Shown here: piece by piece, positions 34,650 through 46,053 of the stretch
Numbering within the stretch: position 1 is the first letter of the stretch
Layout of the letters: each line of letters begins with the position of its first letter
Notes under the pieces: generated by a model
The model's database searches: none
Told to the model about the DNA's origin: nothing
Seen by the model: only the letters and a program-made list of their open reading frames with translations
NCBI RefSeq assembly: GCF_013368755.1
Contig: NC_049562.1
Coordinates: 2,728,001-2,792,000 of the forward strand
DNA from: Talaromyces rugulosus
Lineage: Eukaryota > Ascomycota > Eurotiomycetes > Eurotiales > Trichocomaceae
DNA: 64,000 nt
Direction: 5' to 3'
Position numbers and translations under genes: made by a program

Positions 34650-35269
34650 AAGTGTAGGATGCTGATACGTTTCAGGAGAGTTTGTAAAAACTCGAGTACA
34701 GATCAACGACCCAAGGTTTCGTTATTATAAACAAGACCGCTTTACCTCGGGACCGAGGATCTGTAGGTACTAGTATTATTCTTAAAGCGGGGAACACACA
34801 AAGGTCTGGATGCGGAGTAACCGTAGATCTTTAATCCACATAGATAGTAGACTAATGATCTGAACTATTGGCTTTGTGTTCTTTTAGCGTTTCACAATTT
34901 GCACAACTCGATTATCCCTTACTCTTCATATGACTATGTGGAGTATGAGGCCGAGGATTCGATCCCATTGGGAAATAGCAAAGGACTTGTCGATTGTACT
35001 ATGGAATATTAATCCCTTTTTACCGTGACTGAGCCAGTCCTCTGTCTCCTTTTCGTAAATTTCTGCTAGGAGAACAGCAGCGATGTTACACAACAGCATT
35101 AGTTTATCGTGTATCCAGGTAGTAGATGGCCTGGCCAATCGTGGGTAGCGACTTCAGACCCACTCGCTAGCATAACCGAGTTACAGCTTCACGTTCTTCT
35201 TGGACGAATCCAACAACACCCGCATTTCTTGTGTGATTCTGTTGAAGCAAGCACTTCCTCGAATTGCTT
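34650..35269. other. Divergent intergenic region monooxygenase / JmjC
   Basis: Roughly 600 bases between head-to-head genes. AT-rich, no coding sequence supported. It probably carries both promoters. Confidence 0.45.
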
Positions 35270-36317
35270 ATGAGCTTTACGCTGAAATGGACTTGCCATC
35301 GGGTGTCCCGGCTGTCACCATGCATGCGACCACCACCTTCAATCGCGAATAGCTCGCGCTTTCTCTCCACGCATACACCGATACCGACATACGCGCCACT
35401 CGAGACACTGAGCGATCCCAGCATCGAAGAATTCCAAAAACAATGCTTTGAGCCAGAGCACCCGGCAGTTTTAAATTTGCCAGCCTTGCGCGCGCTGCCC
35501 GCTCGACACAACTGGTTCGCGCCTTCTTCTTCGTCGTCGTCGTCGTCGTCATTCCATCTCAATTACGACTACTTTGAGCAACATGCCGATACCCCGGTGC
35601 CGCTAGAGCTTTCCTCTACAAACAACGCGCAAAGTGCAGATGGAAGCAATGGGTCGCAGTTCAAGCGCTTCCAAGCTCCCCTGTGGACCTTTGTGGACTG
35701 GACCCGGTCGTCAACGACTACTACCTCCACCACCACCACGGCACCATTCCGTCTCTATCTAGCTCAATGCCAACTCACCGATCTCCCTAGTCAGCTGCAA
35801 ACCGACATTCCCACACCGGAAATAGTAAGCAAGGCTGGCAAGGGCGATATTTACGATACCAACATCTGGCTCGGCCTTCCCCCTACATACACGCCTCTCC
35901 ATCAAGACCCCAATCCGAACCTATTCGTCCAACTCGTTGGTACAAAACACGTGCGACTTTTACCGCCAGATGCTGGATTAAAACTGTTTGCGCGAGTGCG
36001 GAGCCAGCTCGGTAGGGACGCTGGTCGAGGTGCGGCTGTTTTCCGGGGTGATGAGATGATGCAGGGCCGTGAAAGGGAACTTTTGGAAAGGACAGTTTGG
36101 ATGGATGATGGTTCTTTTTATTCTTCCGAGGTCCCTGGGTATGAAGCTGTTTTGAACGGTGGGGATGCGCTCTTTATCCCAAAGGGGTGGTGGCATAGTA
36201 TCAAGGGGGTTGGAGAGGGTATCACTGCTTCTGTGAGTTTTTTTTTTTGCCGTTTTTTCTTCTTATATACGTTGAATTAGCGCTAACATGGACAAGGTCA
36301 ACTGGTGGTTCAGGTAA
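35270..36317 (+). CDS. JmjC / cupin-like protein with possible mitochondrial presequence
   Basis: Cupin_8/JmjC-type Fe(II) and 2-oxoglutarate oxygenase, probably a hydroxylase rather than a histone demethylase. Exons 35270-36232 and 36297-36317 give 327 residues; the second exon codes only VNWWFR. The iron-binding triad start is seen as HQD (His211, Asp213) in YTPLHQDPNPNLFVQLVG, and the distal histidine in PKGWWHSIKG. The N-terminus is rich in Arg, Ser and Thr (TLKWTCHRVSRL), compatible with import into mitochondria. Serine and threonine runs at about 86-95 and 149-158 are likely disordered. A later start at 35324 (MRPPPS) is possible. The substrate is unknown. Confidence 0.85.
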
Positions 36318-36470
36318 ACCCCAATTTTTAAGACTAGCACGAATAGTCATGTATTTTTTATCTATAATTACAGTGACAACTGCGACCAAGAGCGTTTGCA
36401 TGGGTATAAATCTCGGCAATAATCATTATGCTATATCACAGAATATCCTAAAGGACAGGGTGTGTGTATC

Positions 36471-39464
36471 TCATGAAAAACGAACGCCATTCGATGGATC
36501 CCACGCTCCGGGCCCAGGGCCTCCTCCTTGCTTTGGACCACCACCCCGTCCAGGCTGGGTATTCCCAGGTGCGGGCATAAGCCCGCCGAATCGAATGCCC
36601 ATTTCCGGTGACCAAACACCTGCATTGGCCACGGGGGGTGGCGCAACATTAGCTCGCGTGGGCAGCGGAGCCGTTAGAGGCTCCTGTGGCGCGGCCGGGG
36701 GAGCTGGTCGAGATTGGAGCGGAGGCTGCTGCGTATACAGCGAGGAGGCAGGTTGTGCAGAAGGTGGTGATGCTACTACTGACTTTTGCTGCTGGTGGTG
36801 CGGAGGACGATGTTGTTGTTGTGTAGTGGATATATTGAGCGAGGCCATTGCTGCTGCGTTTGTGATGTCACTGCTCGCCCTGTTAGCCCGTCCGTCTTGA
36901 CAACACTGTGATTTTTTTTTTTTGCTCCCAACTTACTTCTCCAATTGACTCGCTTCCATCCGCCGTTGGTGAACAAACGACTTGCAGTCGTCTCTAAACC
37001 GGCCCACAATCTTTGCCAGGTCGTTGTAAAACTTGCGTCCCACGTCGACATTCGAAATGAGTTCCTTGTACTTTGCGTATCCATTTTCGAGTTCCTGTAG
37101 GGCCTTTTCTCGTTCTTTACTTGATGTATCGCCGCGTCGTGCTTTGTTGAAGTTGCGGTTCGCTTCTTGGACTTGTGTCTCCAGTTGGTCCTGTTCGTTT
37201 TGCTCTTGGGCAAGCATCACCATGTCCGAGTCATACAAGTGAAGTTGTTCTTCGAATAAACTCTCAAACTGGCTGGCTTCGATTGGTTGCATTGGGAATT
37301 GTCTTTCGAGCCGGGCCGTTTCCTTTAGCAGCGCAGAATCTTTATGCCGTTAGAAATTTCCCAAAAAATAAAATAAAAAGAATACTACAAAAACAGAAAT
37401 CACTCACTGATATCATCCGAGCGAGCCTTCTCCTTGAGAATATTAATGCGTCGCTTGCGTCGGTTTTCAAGCCGGCCAACTTCATTGAGACTGCTTCTCA
37501 GCCTGCTCGACTCCCTTTCCAGCTCAGGAGTAATAGCCGCCCTTCGAGTGCTGGGCACATATGATTCCAGATCACGGTTGGTGCCTGTCAAAACGCGCAG
37601 TACCTGCTCTGCACCTTTTAATTTCTTTGAAATTAGATCATCGGTGCTCTGCGCTGACGAAAAGTATCCGTTGATATCCGTCGCGCTCTGGTAGACTTTC
37701 TGCCCGGCTGCTTCAGAGGACAGTCTATCCCATCGATCTGTACCGTATTTGGCGCGAGCGCGATCGTCCTCTTCCTTTTCTGCTGATAGGAGTTCTACTC
37801 CTTCTGTATAAAGTGCCTTGTCATTGCTCTTGAGTTGGGCTGTATCTTCGAGAGAGCGGCGTAAAAGAGCGAGTCCGTCTTGTTGGCGGACTTCTTCCGC
37901 GTGTGACACAAGTGTAGGCGGTAAGCCAAGCGGTTTCTCTAATGCTTGTAAAGAACCAGGCAGGTTCAGCGACTGTAGTAGGCTAAGAACAAGGGCTTTT
38001 AGTAAATTTGACCACGACAAGTTAGGCCGTAAGATAGGCAGAAGTGTACTTACTCTCGAAGCTGATCAGTCATAGACTCCAATTTTCCAATAATGTTTTC
38101 ATTAACCAGACGGTCACGACGATCTGAATAAATACTAGCCGCAACATGAACGGCATATGGAACGAGCTTGGACAGCAACGGCTGGCCAAGAGGCCCATTG
38201 TCCCCTAACATGGAGATGGCGTCTGTCACTTGCGTAGGCGCCTTTGCGGCCACCATGGCGGCACGATCCAGGGGCTTTAGTTCGGATTTGGGTGGTACGG
38301 GTAAAAGATAAATCACATCGTTGTCCTTTTCGGCTCGTTTCAAATCCTCCGTAACCCGACTCTTGAGGCCGTTGAGATCGCCCAATACAATACGGTTGAT
38401 CCATTTGGACTCCTTCAATGCTTCGTTCACGCATCTGAGACTGTCCTGGAGGCGCGCAACTTCTTCGCCATATTTCCTCTTGTCCAAACACTCCAAGGAT
38501 TGGCGATACTGGGCTGCAGCAGCAAAATGATGGTGTTTGGCCGACATGTGGTGAATCCATTCGGTACTAATAGCGTTAGACTTTACGGCAAAGTCGCTAG
38601 CATCGGCATAGAAATCAGAGACTTTGGCAGCGAGTCTCGCGATTGACGCATCTTTCAGGCCATCCTTGACTGCCTTTTGCCAAAAACATTCTTGGGCCTG
38701 CGCCAGTAGTAGTTCCTCCAAACTCTGTAGAGTCATTTCATCCATGTCTTCCGGAGGCGATGCGCGAAGATCGGGTAGAATATCCTTTCGAAGGTGGGAG
38801 ATCACCCCAGCACTCTGCGAAAGGTAATTGCATGCTTGTTTGAGGCCGTCGGCGGTCGTACGGTTCAAGGAGTAGGCAAGCTGCGAATACAGAGCAGCGA
38901 GGTTGAATAGTATATTTGCCAGTTCAAATCGTAGGTTATTCTCCGAAACTGTGTTTAAATCCAAACCATATCAGCTTTCAAAAAAGCCTGTTTGATAATC
39001 AACGCTGTGGGGTGGGGGAGGGCTGCTCACTCGGCCTCGACGTATTAAATCCGAAAGCAGGATACCAGGAGAAATCGACGCCGACCTATTGCGCATGGAG
39101 TTGGCAGGGTTCTGAGTAAAAATAGAAAAACAAGCGATTATAGACATACATCAACTGGAAACTTCCCTCCGAGCCATTTCAGCTGCGCCGCGTAGGTCAC
39201 CAGTCTGCTCACCCCGCTCACATGAGGCTCCTGCACGTTCACGGCTTCTGTCCGGAGTCGGTCGAGGATGAGCAGGTCGTCTGCAAACATATCTGGCCGC
39301 TGGTCATATTTCGAAGAGATGTACTGCGTGATCGCATCCGACAAAGACACGGCGTGAGTGCGCCGAAAGGGCAACTGGAGGATGTTGCTGATGGGCCGAA
39401 AATAAGATTAGCCCAAGGAACTTGATGAGGGAGCTTGTAAGGAAGCTGCAGCTTACGATGTCAT
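36471..39464 (-). CDS. palA: pH-response regulator PalA / RIM20 (Bro1 domain)
   Basis: Scaffold of the ambient-pH signalling pathway. It binds the YPX(L/I) motifs of PacC and, through its Bro1 domain, the ESCRT-III subunit Vps32 at endosomal or plasma membranes. Seven exons: 39464-39457, 39387-39150, 39085-39031, 38948-38054, 37982-37408, 37339-36937 and about 36870-36471, giving some 857 residues, close to the known fungal length. The first exon holds just eight bases. Bro1 domain at about 1-390: ILQLPFRRTHAVSL, LVTYAAQLKWLGGKFP, DFSWYPAFGF, LANILFNLAALYSQLA. V domain follows (LNLPGSLQALEKPLGLPP, then PMQPIEASQFESLFEE). The tail is rich in Pro and Gln. The last acceptor may be nine bases further upstream, at 36879. 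Confidence 0.95.
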
Positions 39465-39936
39465 TCTCGACGGGGATTCACACAGTATACGCTTGGGTTA
39501 GCATGAAGTTGATTGCAAAGAAAGCCCCGCGCTGGACATTAATATTTTTCCGGGTGCTTGTTGATTGAAGGTGGATCTGCCCCGGTTTTGGCCTGGCAAC
39601 AGCGGGATGACGTTGCTGACGGTTCTGCCACCGCCTTATCACCATGTCGTTTACAAGAACCTTCATTTCTTGATATATACTGTCGAGTTTACAATTAATA
39701 TTTTCTTGTTTATTTTTGGTCTTTTATTCAATTCAATTCGACGTGGCCACAAAGCTCACGGACAAAATTCAAAACATGCAGTACAAGATGAATGCTCCCT
39801 GCTTAGCTGTACATGCCAGCTTGTACACAGACAGTATATGCAGCAGATGAAGGTGGTACATAGGAATTCCGTTCGTTGTCAGAGCAAATTTCCCCTATAG
39901 AAATCAAAGCCGGTTCTACCCGGCTGCGTAGTTGAG
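39465..39936. other. Intergenic region palA / mitochondrial carrier
   Basis: The palA promoter and the 3' flank of the carrier gene. No coding sequence supported. Confidence 0.4.
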
Positions 39937-41292
39937 TCAAACTTCAAGCCCGTTGATCCTAGACTTGGTAAACTCAAAGATACTGAAGAGGATCATGTTC
40001 TGAATACTGGTGCGCATCAGCGAGACTGAGAGACCCTTGTACATACTGGACCGAGCCACTGCAGATGATGCCTCGCCAATCTCTTTGCTCCTTCCCAGCA
40101 GAATACTTTGGGCACGTGTCTTGCGGGTATCAAGAGAGTAAGTCTATAGAGAATACTGTGAGCACTTGACAATCTCAAAAGGAGACGTTTCAATTTAGAC
40201 TTACTACCAACCACGGTATCGTCCCACATAGAGCGCCGGCTACCAAAGGAGGTCCAAATGGAGATTGGGCTGGTTTGCCCATCTCCTTAGCAATAATCTG
40301 CTTGACCGTTTCGTAGATCCCAAAGTACATCCCGGTGCCAATGGTATCGCGTATAGCATGAAGATGATAGCCGGTGTATAGTCCACGGAAGCCATGGCGG
40401 CTGATGATCTGCCGGAAAGCTTGGATGGTGCCAAGCCGTGGTAAATGACGGACTCGAGGATCGCGCACAGCATCGGGTGAGGCTTGGGATCGGTACGACA
40501 TGAGAACCGAGGTTTGCACAACATTCTTGGCGAGTTCAAATGGGCCTATACAATCCATTAAGCTACACTCCTTGCAATTGGAAAAAAAATGGGGTTGCTT
40601 ACATGCAAATGGAGACGCCGCAAGGCCAGCGCACATGCCCGCTACAGTGAAAGTAGTAATCGTCGCCAAGTTGGGAATACTTCCAGGCTCGTTATAGGAT
40701 AACAAAGGAGAAACACCGGTGATGCGTTCCCACTCATCCGATATTTGATATTTGACGTTTTGATATGTGCTGAAGCTGACTACTCGCACAAACGTGACGC
40801 TCATAAGAGGAGGCAGAAAGCCTTGTGTGCCCATGAGATTAAGGTCCCGAAAGGTTTATAAAGCAATAACACATACCAGAAGTATAGCCACGAAATCCTT
40901 CTGTACGCCATATGTATTTAGCACATTCGGTTAGATTGCGAAAGTTATGCCTATAAACGAAATTAGCCGCCTGCGAATCAACCTGATATTGATTGTAATG
41001 TGTGTGCGTACGTCTGCATTCGAGTTTTAATGTTCTCCAAAGGCGTCTATGAATTAACGATATTAGTCAACGCGACACACGGCTGCGATGCAGGACAATA
41101 ACGTACCACAGCCAATGTAGCAAAGACGGTCGAGGTAGCTGACGCCACTTGAGTCCGATATCTTTTCAGTAGTCTGTTTCGTTTTTTGGTGTCGAAGACC
41201 CACGGGCTCGACGATGACATGGCGGCAGGTGCAGCTCGAGTGGATGCTGTGGAAGGAAGACGGGCGTGGCCAGGGTTGTCGGTCATAGTCAT
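39937..41292 (-). CDS. Mitochondrial carrier family protein (SLC25)
   Basis: Inner-membrane transporter with three carrier repeats. Six exons fit in phase: 41292-41107, 41046-41012, 40950-40877, 40821-40603, 40545-40205 and 40143-39937, about 353 residues. Signature loops at each repeat: TPLENIKTRMQT (repeat 1), SPFACPFELAKNVVQT (repeat 2) and SLDTRKTRAQS (repeat 3). The second half of repeat 1 reads TEGFRGYTSGF, repeat 2 has GFRGLYTGYHLHAIRDTIG, and repeat 3 ends YKGLSVSLMRTSIQNMILF. The second loop departs from PxDxxK in having Glu and the third in having Ser in place of Pro. Substrate is not predictable. There is a hydrophilic N-terminal extension of about 45 residues. Confidence 0.9.
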
Positions 41293-43489
41293 ACCTGGCA
41301 ACTGGTATCAGGTCATAGGAGTGGTCGAATTGTGAAGTCCCGTCAGGGGATAGACCAAATTTGGGTGCTTCTTCTAAGAATACCGTGTGGGCTGGGGAAC
41401 CCGATGGAACGCAAAGCGGTCTCTCAGCCTGCGAGATGGACCGTTCGGCGTCCCACAATCGATCGTCAATCGGATTGCGACAACCCTTCGTTGGGCAATA
41501 TGTGGCTTTGAAAGCCTTCTAAACCGCCCACCCTTGAAACCGTCTAGGCAAAGAGAGGAGTGTTGAAATAAGTTGCGTGGACCGGGTATCGAGGGGTGAA
41601 GGTTGTAAAAGTAAGTTGCCAGTGAACTTTTAGGGCAATCACCGGCTCTAGATCGAGGCGTTCAGAGACGCTTCAACGGGATGGTAAAGAAAATTGATTA
41701 TGGTCTGATCAAAAATTCATTGATTGTGATTCTTGCAGGTAGGTGAGTCAGGAATACTATGAGGAGTGAAAGAATGGCGGGAATCGGAGTACAGTCTGCC
41801 GGCTTCACGGTTCTGAAGTCAGCTTGAATGCGCACATAATAGAGTGATTTTTGTTGGTGTTTAGTCGCATTGAATGTGGAAAGGACAAGAAAAGGCGCAG
41901 AGAACTGTCGATTTGGAGGAGACAACAGGGCAACACTGGGCTTTTGGTGAGGGGGTGAACGACGTACCTCTGGTGTGGGGCGCAGCCTGGGTGGTGATGG
42001 TCTGGCCCAGGCTGGGAGAGGGAAAGATAGGCGTGCAAGATTACTACACAGGTGTTAGGAGCAAGGATAGATGCTAATCAGCATCCATGGGAGTTGCTCT
42101 CGAGGCGAGAGTTGGCGAGTTGCAGTCAGTCCGTTTTGGGCGTTGTAGTTTCAAGCTCCACTTTTTGTGGTATCTAGCCAATCACGAGCCCGTGACTCGG
42201 TGCGCGCCCAGTGACGTCGTCGGGGATGCGACCACAGCCAATCACAGCGGCCGTACGGGCTCCACTGCGCCCATTCCACGAATCCGCTGCTTCACTGCTT
42301 ATAAGCTGCTTTGGGCCTCACGCACCACTGTCCTCCGGTCGTTGGGCGAGAATGCAATTTATACTTTGTCACGGGCAGATCGCTCGGTCTGGGGTACAGC
42401 TTGGCGTCCTTCCTATTGGCATGTCCTCCTTCGTGCATGTCATATCCGAGTTATTCATCCTGCTGTGCGCAGTACGGGCACATTACTAATGCCAGTCAAT
42501 TACTCTGTTGTTAAACTTGAAAGCTTGATCATTTATCAAACATGGGGATGATATCCAAGCAACTCGGCCGAATGCTGCCTTCCACATTGGGAACGGCTTT
42601 CCGTTCCTGGTTTAGCCTTTATTCAGCTATCGCCTTTCTTGAGCCGAGGCGAACCGAAAGTGGACGTGCTAATTAAATACTTGATGTGTATGCAAGGAGA
42701 TGGCGGTATAATAGAGCAAATATCTTGATATACGCCTCACTTGGATTACTCTCTATGTAGTACGTCAAATGCCTCCTGTTATGTGTTGTTACTTACTCTA
42801 ACTCGCTGCTGGTTGATGTTAACCTAAAGAGACTCTCTATAATGTTTATTGCTAAACACGGCTACTCAGGTGATTGAGGCTTGACAGGCTTCTTGAATAG
42901 GCGCCATAAGATATTTAAAGCACATGCATTTACCAGTTGACAACAGCATGCTTCGAGCCAACTAGTCGGGCCGGTTGTATATATATATATAAAGATAGAT
43001 CAATTTACTTCAAAATATTTAAACACTTGAGCACGTGAACTAGCCGAACATGAACTATTATTAACTATCAATACATTAATATAATTTTTTTTTTCTAGAA
43101 ATACTTTCAACGTAATCAGCTAATATAATCAAAATTTCCAGACTATATTCACATGTTTTATAGCTTTCTTGGTGAGCAATCAATGCATTACTCCTGAAAA
43201 AAACCTATGCATTATTGTTGTTGAGAAGAAACTTGTTGAGAAGCAGCTTGGTAAACCTCGAACCGACTCGGCTAGTGCGGCAGGGGACCTCGGTTCAGGC
43301 TTCCCCGCAAAAAGACCAACTGGAACTCGGCCGGCTCCTCCGCAAAACAAACACCGAATATATTATTTACATCACGGCTCTCGCTTTCCTCCTTCTGCAC
43401 CATCAACAACTCTGTTCATTTGCGATCTCATCTCATCGGCGATTATTTGATTAGGGCAATAGCCACAGAAGCGAACACAACAACACACA
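41293..43489. other. Long intergenic region, carrier / thiolase promoters
   Basis: About 2.2 kb between divergent genes with no convincing gene. The frames at 42087-42551 overlap one another and have no domain. The segment 42720-43160 is AT-rich with an (AT)n tract near 42980. Two CCAAT boxes are annotated separately. Confidence 0.45.
42178..42242 (+). promoter_or_regulatory. Pair of CCAAT boxes, 60 bases apart
   Basis: GCCAATCAC occurs at 42177-42185 and again at 42237-42245 in the same orientation. This matches the core bound by the fungal CCAAT-binding (HAP) complex. Which of the divergent genes is controlled is uncertain, as both start sites are about 900-1300 bases away. Confidence 0.3.
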
Positions 43490-44925
43490 ATGGGCAAGAA
43501 ACAAACAAGTCCGGCCTATGTTCTCGGCGTGGGCATGACCAAGTTCATCAAGCCCCGAGGCAAGGTCGACTACCATGAAATGGGATTCGAAGCTGGTGTC
43601 AAGGCCATGCTTGACGCGCAGATCACATACGACGATGTCGAGCAAGGAGTCGCCTGTTACGTGTACGGAGACAGCACTTGCGGCCAGCGAGTCTTCTACC
43701 AGTTCGGCTTGACCAAGATCCCCATCTACAACGTGAACAACAACTGTTCTACCGGTTCTTCTGGACTGGCTCTGGCCCGCACCATGGTATCGAACGGTGC
43801 AGCTGACTGTGTTCTCGTCGTCGGGTTTGAGAAGATGAGCCCGGGAAGTCTGCAGTCATATTTCAACGACAGAGAAAACCCGACCGGATTGTTTGGAATG
43901 ATGATGGCCGAAACCCGGGGCGTGACGAATGCTCCAGGTGCTGCTCAGATGTTTGGAAATGCTGGCCGCGAATACATGGAGAAGTACATACAAGTCCTGA
44001 TAATCCATTGCAAATTGAGACTAACAACCTTTGCTCTCACGATAGGTACGGAGCCAAGGGAGAAGACTTTGCCGAAATTGCGCGCGTTAACCACGAACAC
44101 TCGAAACGCAACCCTTACTCGCAGTTCCAGGACGAATACTCACTTGAGCAAATTCTCAAAGCTCCCATGATCCACGAGCCCCTCACAAAACTGCAGTGCT
44201 GCCCGACCTCGGATGGCGCTGCCGCCGCAGTCGTGGTGTCTCAGGCGTTCCTTGACGCCCGCCCTCATTTGAAAGAACGGGCCATTCTCATTGCTGGCCA
44301 AACCATGGCTACTGATGACGTGTCTGTATACGACCGCAGCGCCATTGATCTTATGGGCTTCCAAATGACTCGCCATGCCACGCGAACGGCTGCCGAGGAA
44401 GCCGGTGTGAATGTCAAGGATATCAAGGTGTGCGAACTGCACGACTGCTTCTCGGCCAACGAAATGATCACCATCGATGCCCTTGAACTGTCGGAGCCGG
44501 GCAAGGCTCATGAGATGGTGCGCAAGGGCGACATTACCTATGGCGGAAAAATGGTCATCAACCCTTCTGGAGGTTTGATCTCCAAGGGCCACCCATTGGG
44601 GGCGACTGGCATTGCTCAGTGCTCAGAACTAGTCTGGCACCTGCGTGGCTGGGCCAACAACCGTCTTATCAAGGGTACCTCGTCAGCTCTGCAGCACAAC
44701 CTGGGCTTGGGCGGTGCTGTTGTGGTCACTATATACAAGCGCGCCGATGGCAAAGAGGCAACGCCAGTTTCTTCCGAGGAGATTGCCAGAATCACTGGAT
44801 TAGGATACAACCCAGCCGTTGAGGCTCGGGGCTTTACAGCAGAGCAAGCCAAGTCTGTTCTGAGTAAGAAATCCAGCGATTGGGCGCAGGGCGATGTACA
44901 GGAGAAAGTCTTGGCCCGATTTTAG
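43490..44925 (+). CDS. SCPx-type thiolase, probably peroxisomal
   Basis: Acetyl-CoA acyltransferase related to the thiolase half of sterol carrier protein X. Exons 43490-43983 and 44046-44925 give 457 residues. Catalytic cysteine 86 lies in NNNCSTGSSGLALA; the other active-site elements are HDCFSANEM and GHPLGATGIAQ, both intact. The last three residues are ARF, a possible type 1 peroxisomal signal. No C-terminal SCP2 lipid-transfer domain is attached, unlike animal SCPx, so this is the thiolase part alone. By family it removes acetyl units from branched or long acyl-CoA during peroxisomal beta-oxidation. The codons are GC-rich relative to the flanks, as expected of a well-expressed gene. Confidence 0.92.
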
Positions 44926-45282
44926 GAAAATGACTTTTTCATGTACTTGATTTTTAGATGAATATATCCTGTCATTACCAGCGAAAATACTACTACCCAA
45001 TGAATATAATAAATGATGTAGTTCACCAGTATCGTTATGTGCAATGATTAATAGTTATAGATGTATCTCTAGTATTTCACTAATATTTAATAACCCCACA
45101 ACCCCACTAGTCACCATGGATCTTAAGTAGGTTGATATAGGCTCCTGTTCTATCTATCTCGTCGCCTGGAAATTGCTTAACCCTCCCCTCTCACGAAGTC
45201 ACTACTCAAAGCCAAGTTAGTTCAGACACGCAGTGTTTCAACATTGTTTACGAAGCTCAACTTTTGTCTAGCATATGCATAC

Positions 45283-46053
45283 ATGATGGATTTGGATATT
45301 ACAACAGCGAGTAATGAAGAGTTGATCGATTTCTGTATTCAGAGAGGAAAGGAAGGTGCTGTGTTTGCCGACGTTATAGGCGCAATAGTGGTCAAAGTCA
45401 GCCCTACCATCGCCGTCAAATGGGGATATAGTGTGACTGCTGCCGAAGCAGCGATGCAAGAATTCGCTTATAAGAATGTGGACCATGAAATTGTACGAGT
45501 ACCTCGGGTTTATCGTTTTGTCCAAGATGAATTAGGAAGAGAGTTTCTATTTATGGACTACGCCCCCGGCCAGAAATTATCGGATTTAGACCTCTCAATT
45601 CACATAGATATTATACCCCGCATCACCAATATCATTGCTCACCTCGGGCAGATAAAACATGGACAAAGGCCAGGTCCAATCGGTGAACGGGGTCCGCAGG
45701 GGTATCTCTGGGGTGACGATGGCGTGGATAAGGCCTTTGTCTCTGTTGCACATTTGAATCGTTATCTCAACAGGCGTCTATCTTTGAGAAATGATTCTAT
45801 TGACTTAAGTCCATATCCACTCGTTCTCTGTCATATGGATTTTGTTCGTCGCAACATGATACTTGGAGAAGACAGGAAATCCATCTATCTTCTCGATTGG
45901 GCCCATGCTGGATTTTATCCGCGGTTTTATGAACTTGCGGCGCTTCCGTGCATGAGTCCCTACGATGAACCCTACGAGAAGCCGCTTATAGCAGCTGTGG
46001 AATCAATGATGCAGTTGTCTGATAATGAAAAGCGCGATCTGAAACTGGTCTAA
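45283..46053 (+). CDS. Aminoglycoside phosphotransferase-fold (APH) protein
   Basis: Small-molecule kinase-like protein of the APH/choline kinase fold, 256 residues, apparently intronless. The catalytic loop is HMDFVRRN (His184, Asp186, Asn191) and the metal-binding aspartate is Asp205 in LLDWAHAGFYP. The nucleotide-binding lysine is probably Lys38 in IVVKVSP. Family proteins in fungi are very numerous and most have unknown substrates; despite the name they do not imply antibiotic resistance. The first ATG was chosen. The protein is slightly short and ends in LKLV, as is usual for this subgroup. Confidence 0.85.
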   Translation: MMDLDITTASNEELIDFCIQRGKEGAVFADVIGAIVVKVSPTIAVKWGYSVTAAEAAMQEFAYKNVDHEIVRVPRVYRFVQDELGREFLFMDYAPGQKLSDLDLSIHIDIIPRITNIIAHLGQIKHGQRPGPIGERGPQGYLWGDDGVDKAFVSVAHLNRYLNRRLSLRNDSIDLSPYPLVLCHMDFVRRNMILGEDRKSIYLLDWAHAGFYPRFYELAALPCMSPYDEPYEKPLIAAVESMMQLSDNEKRDLKLV

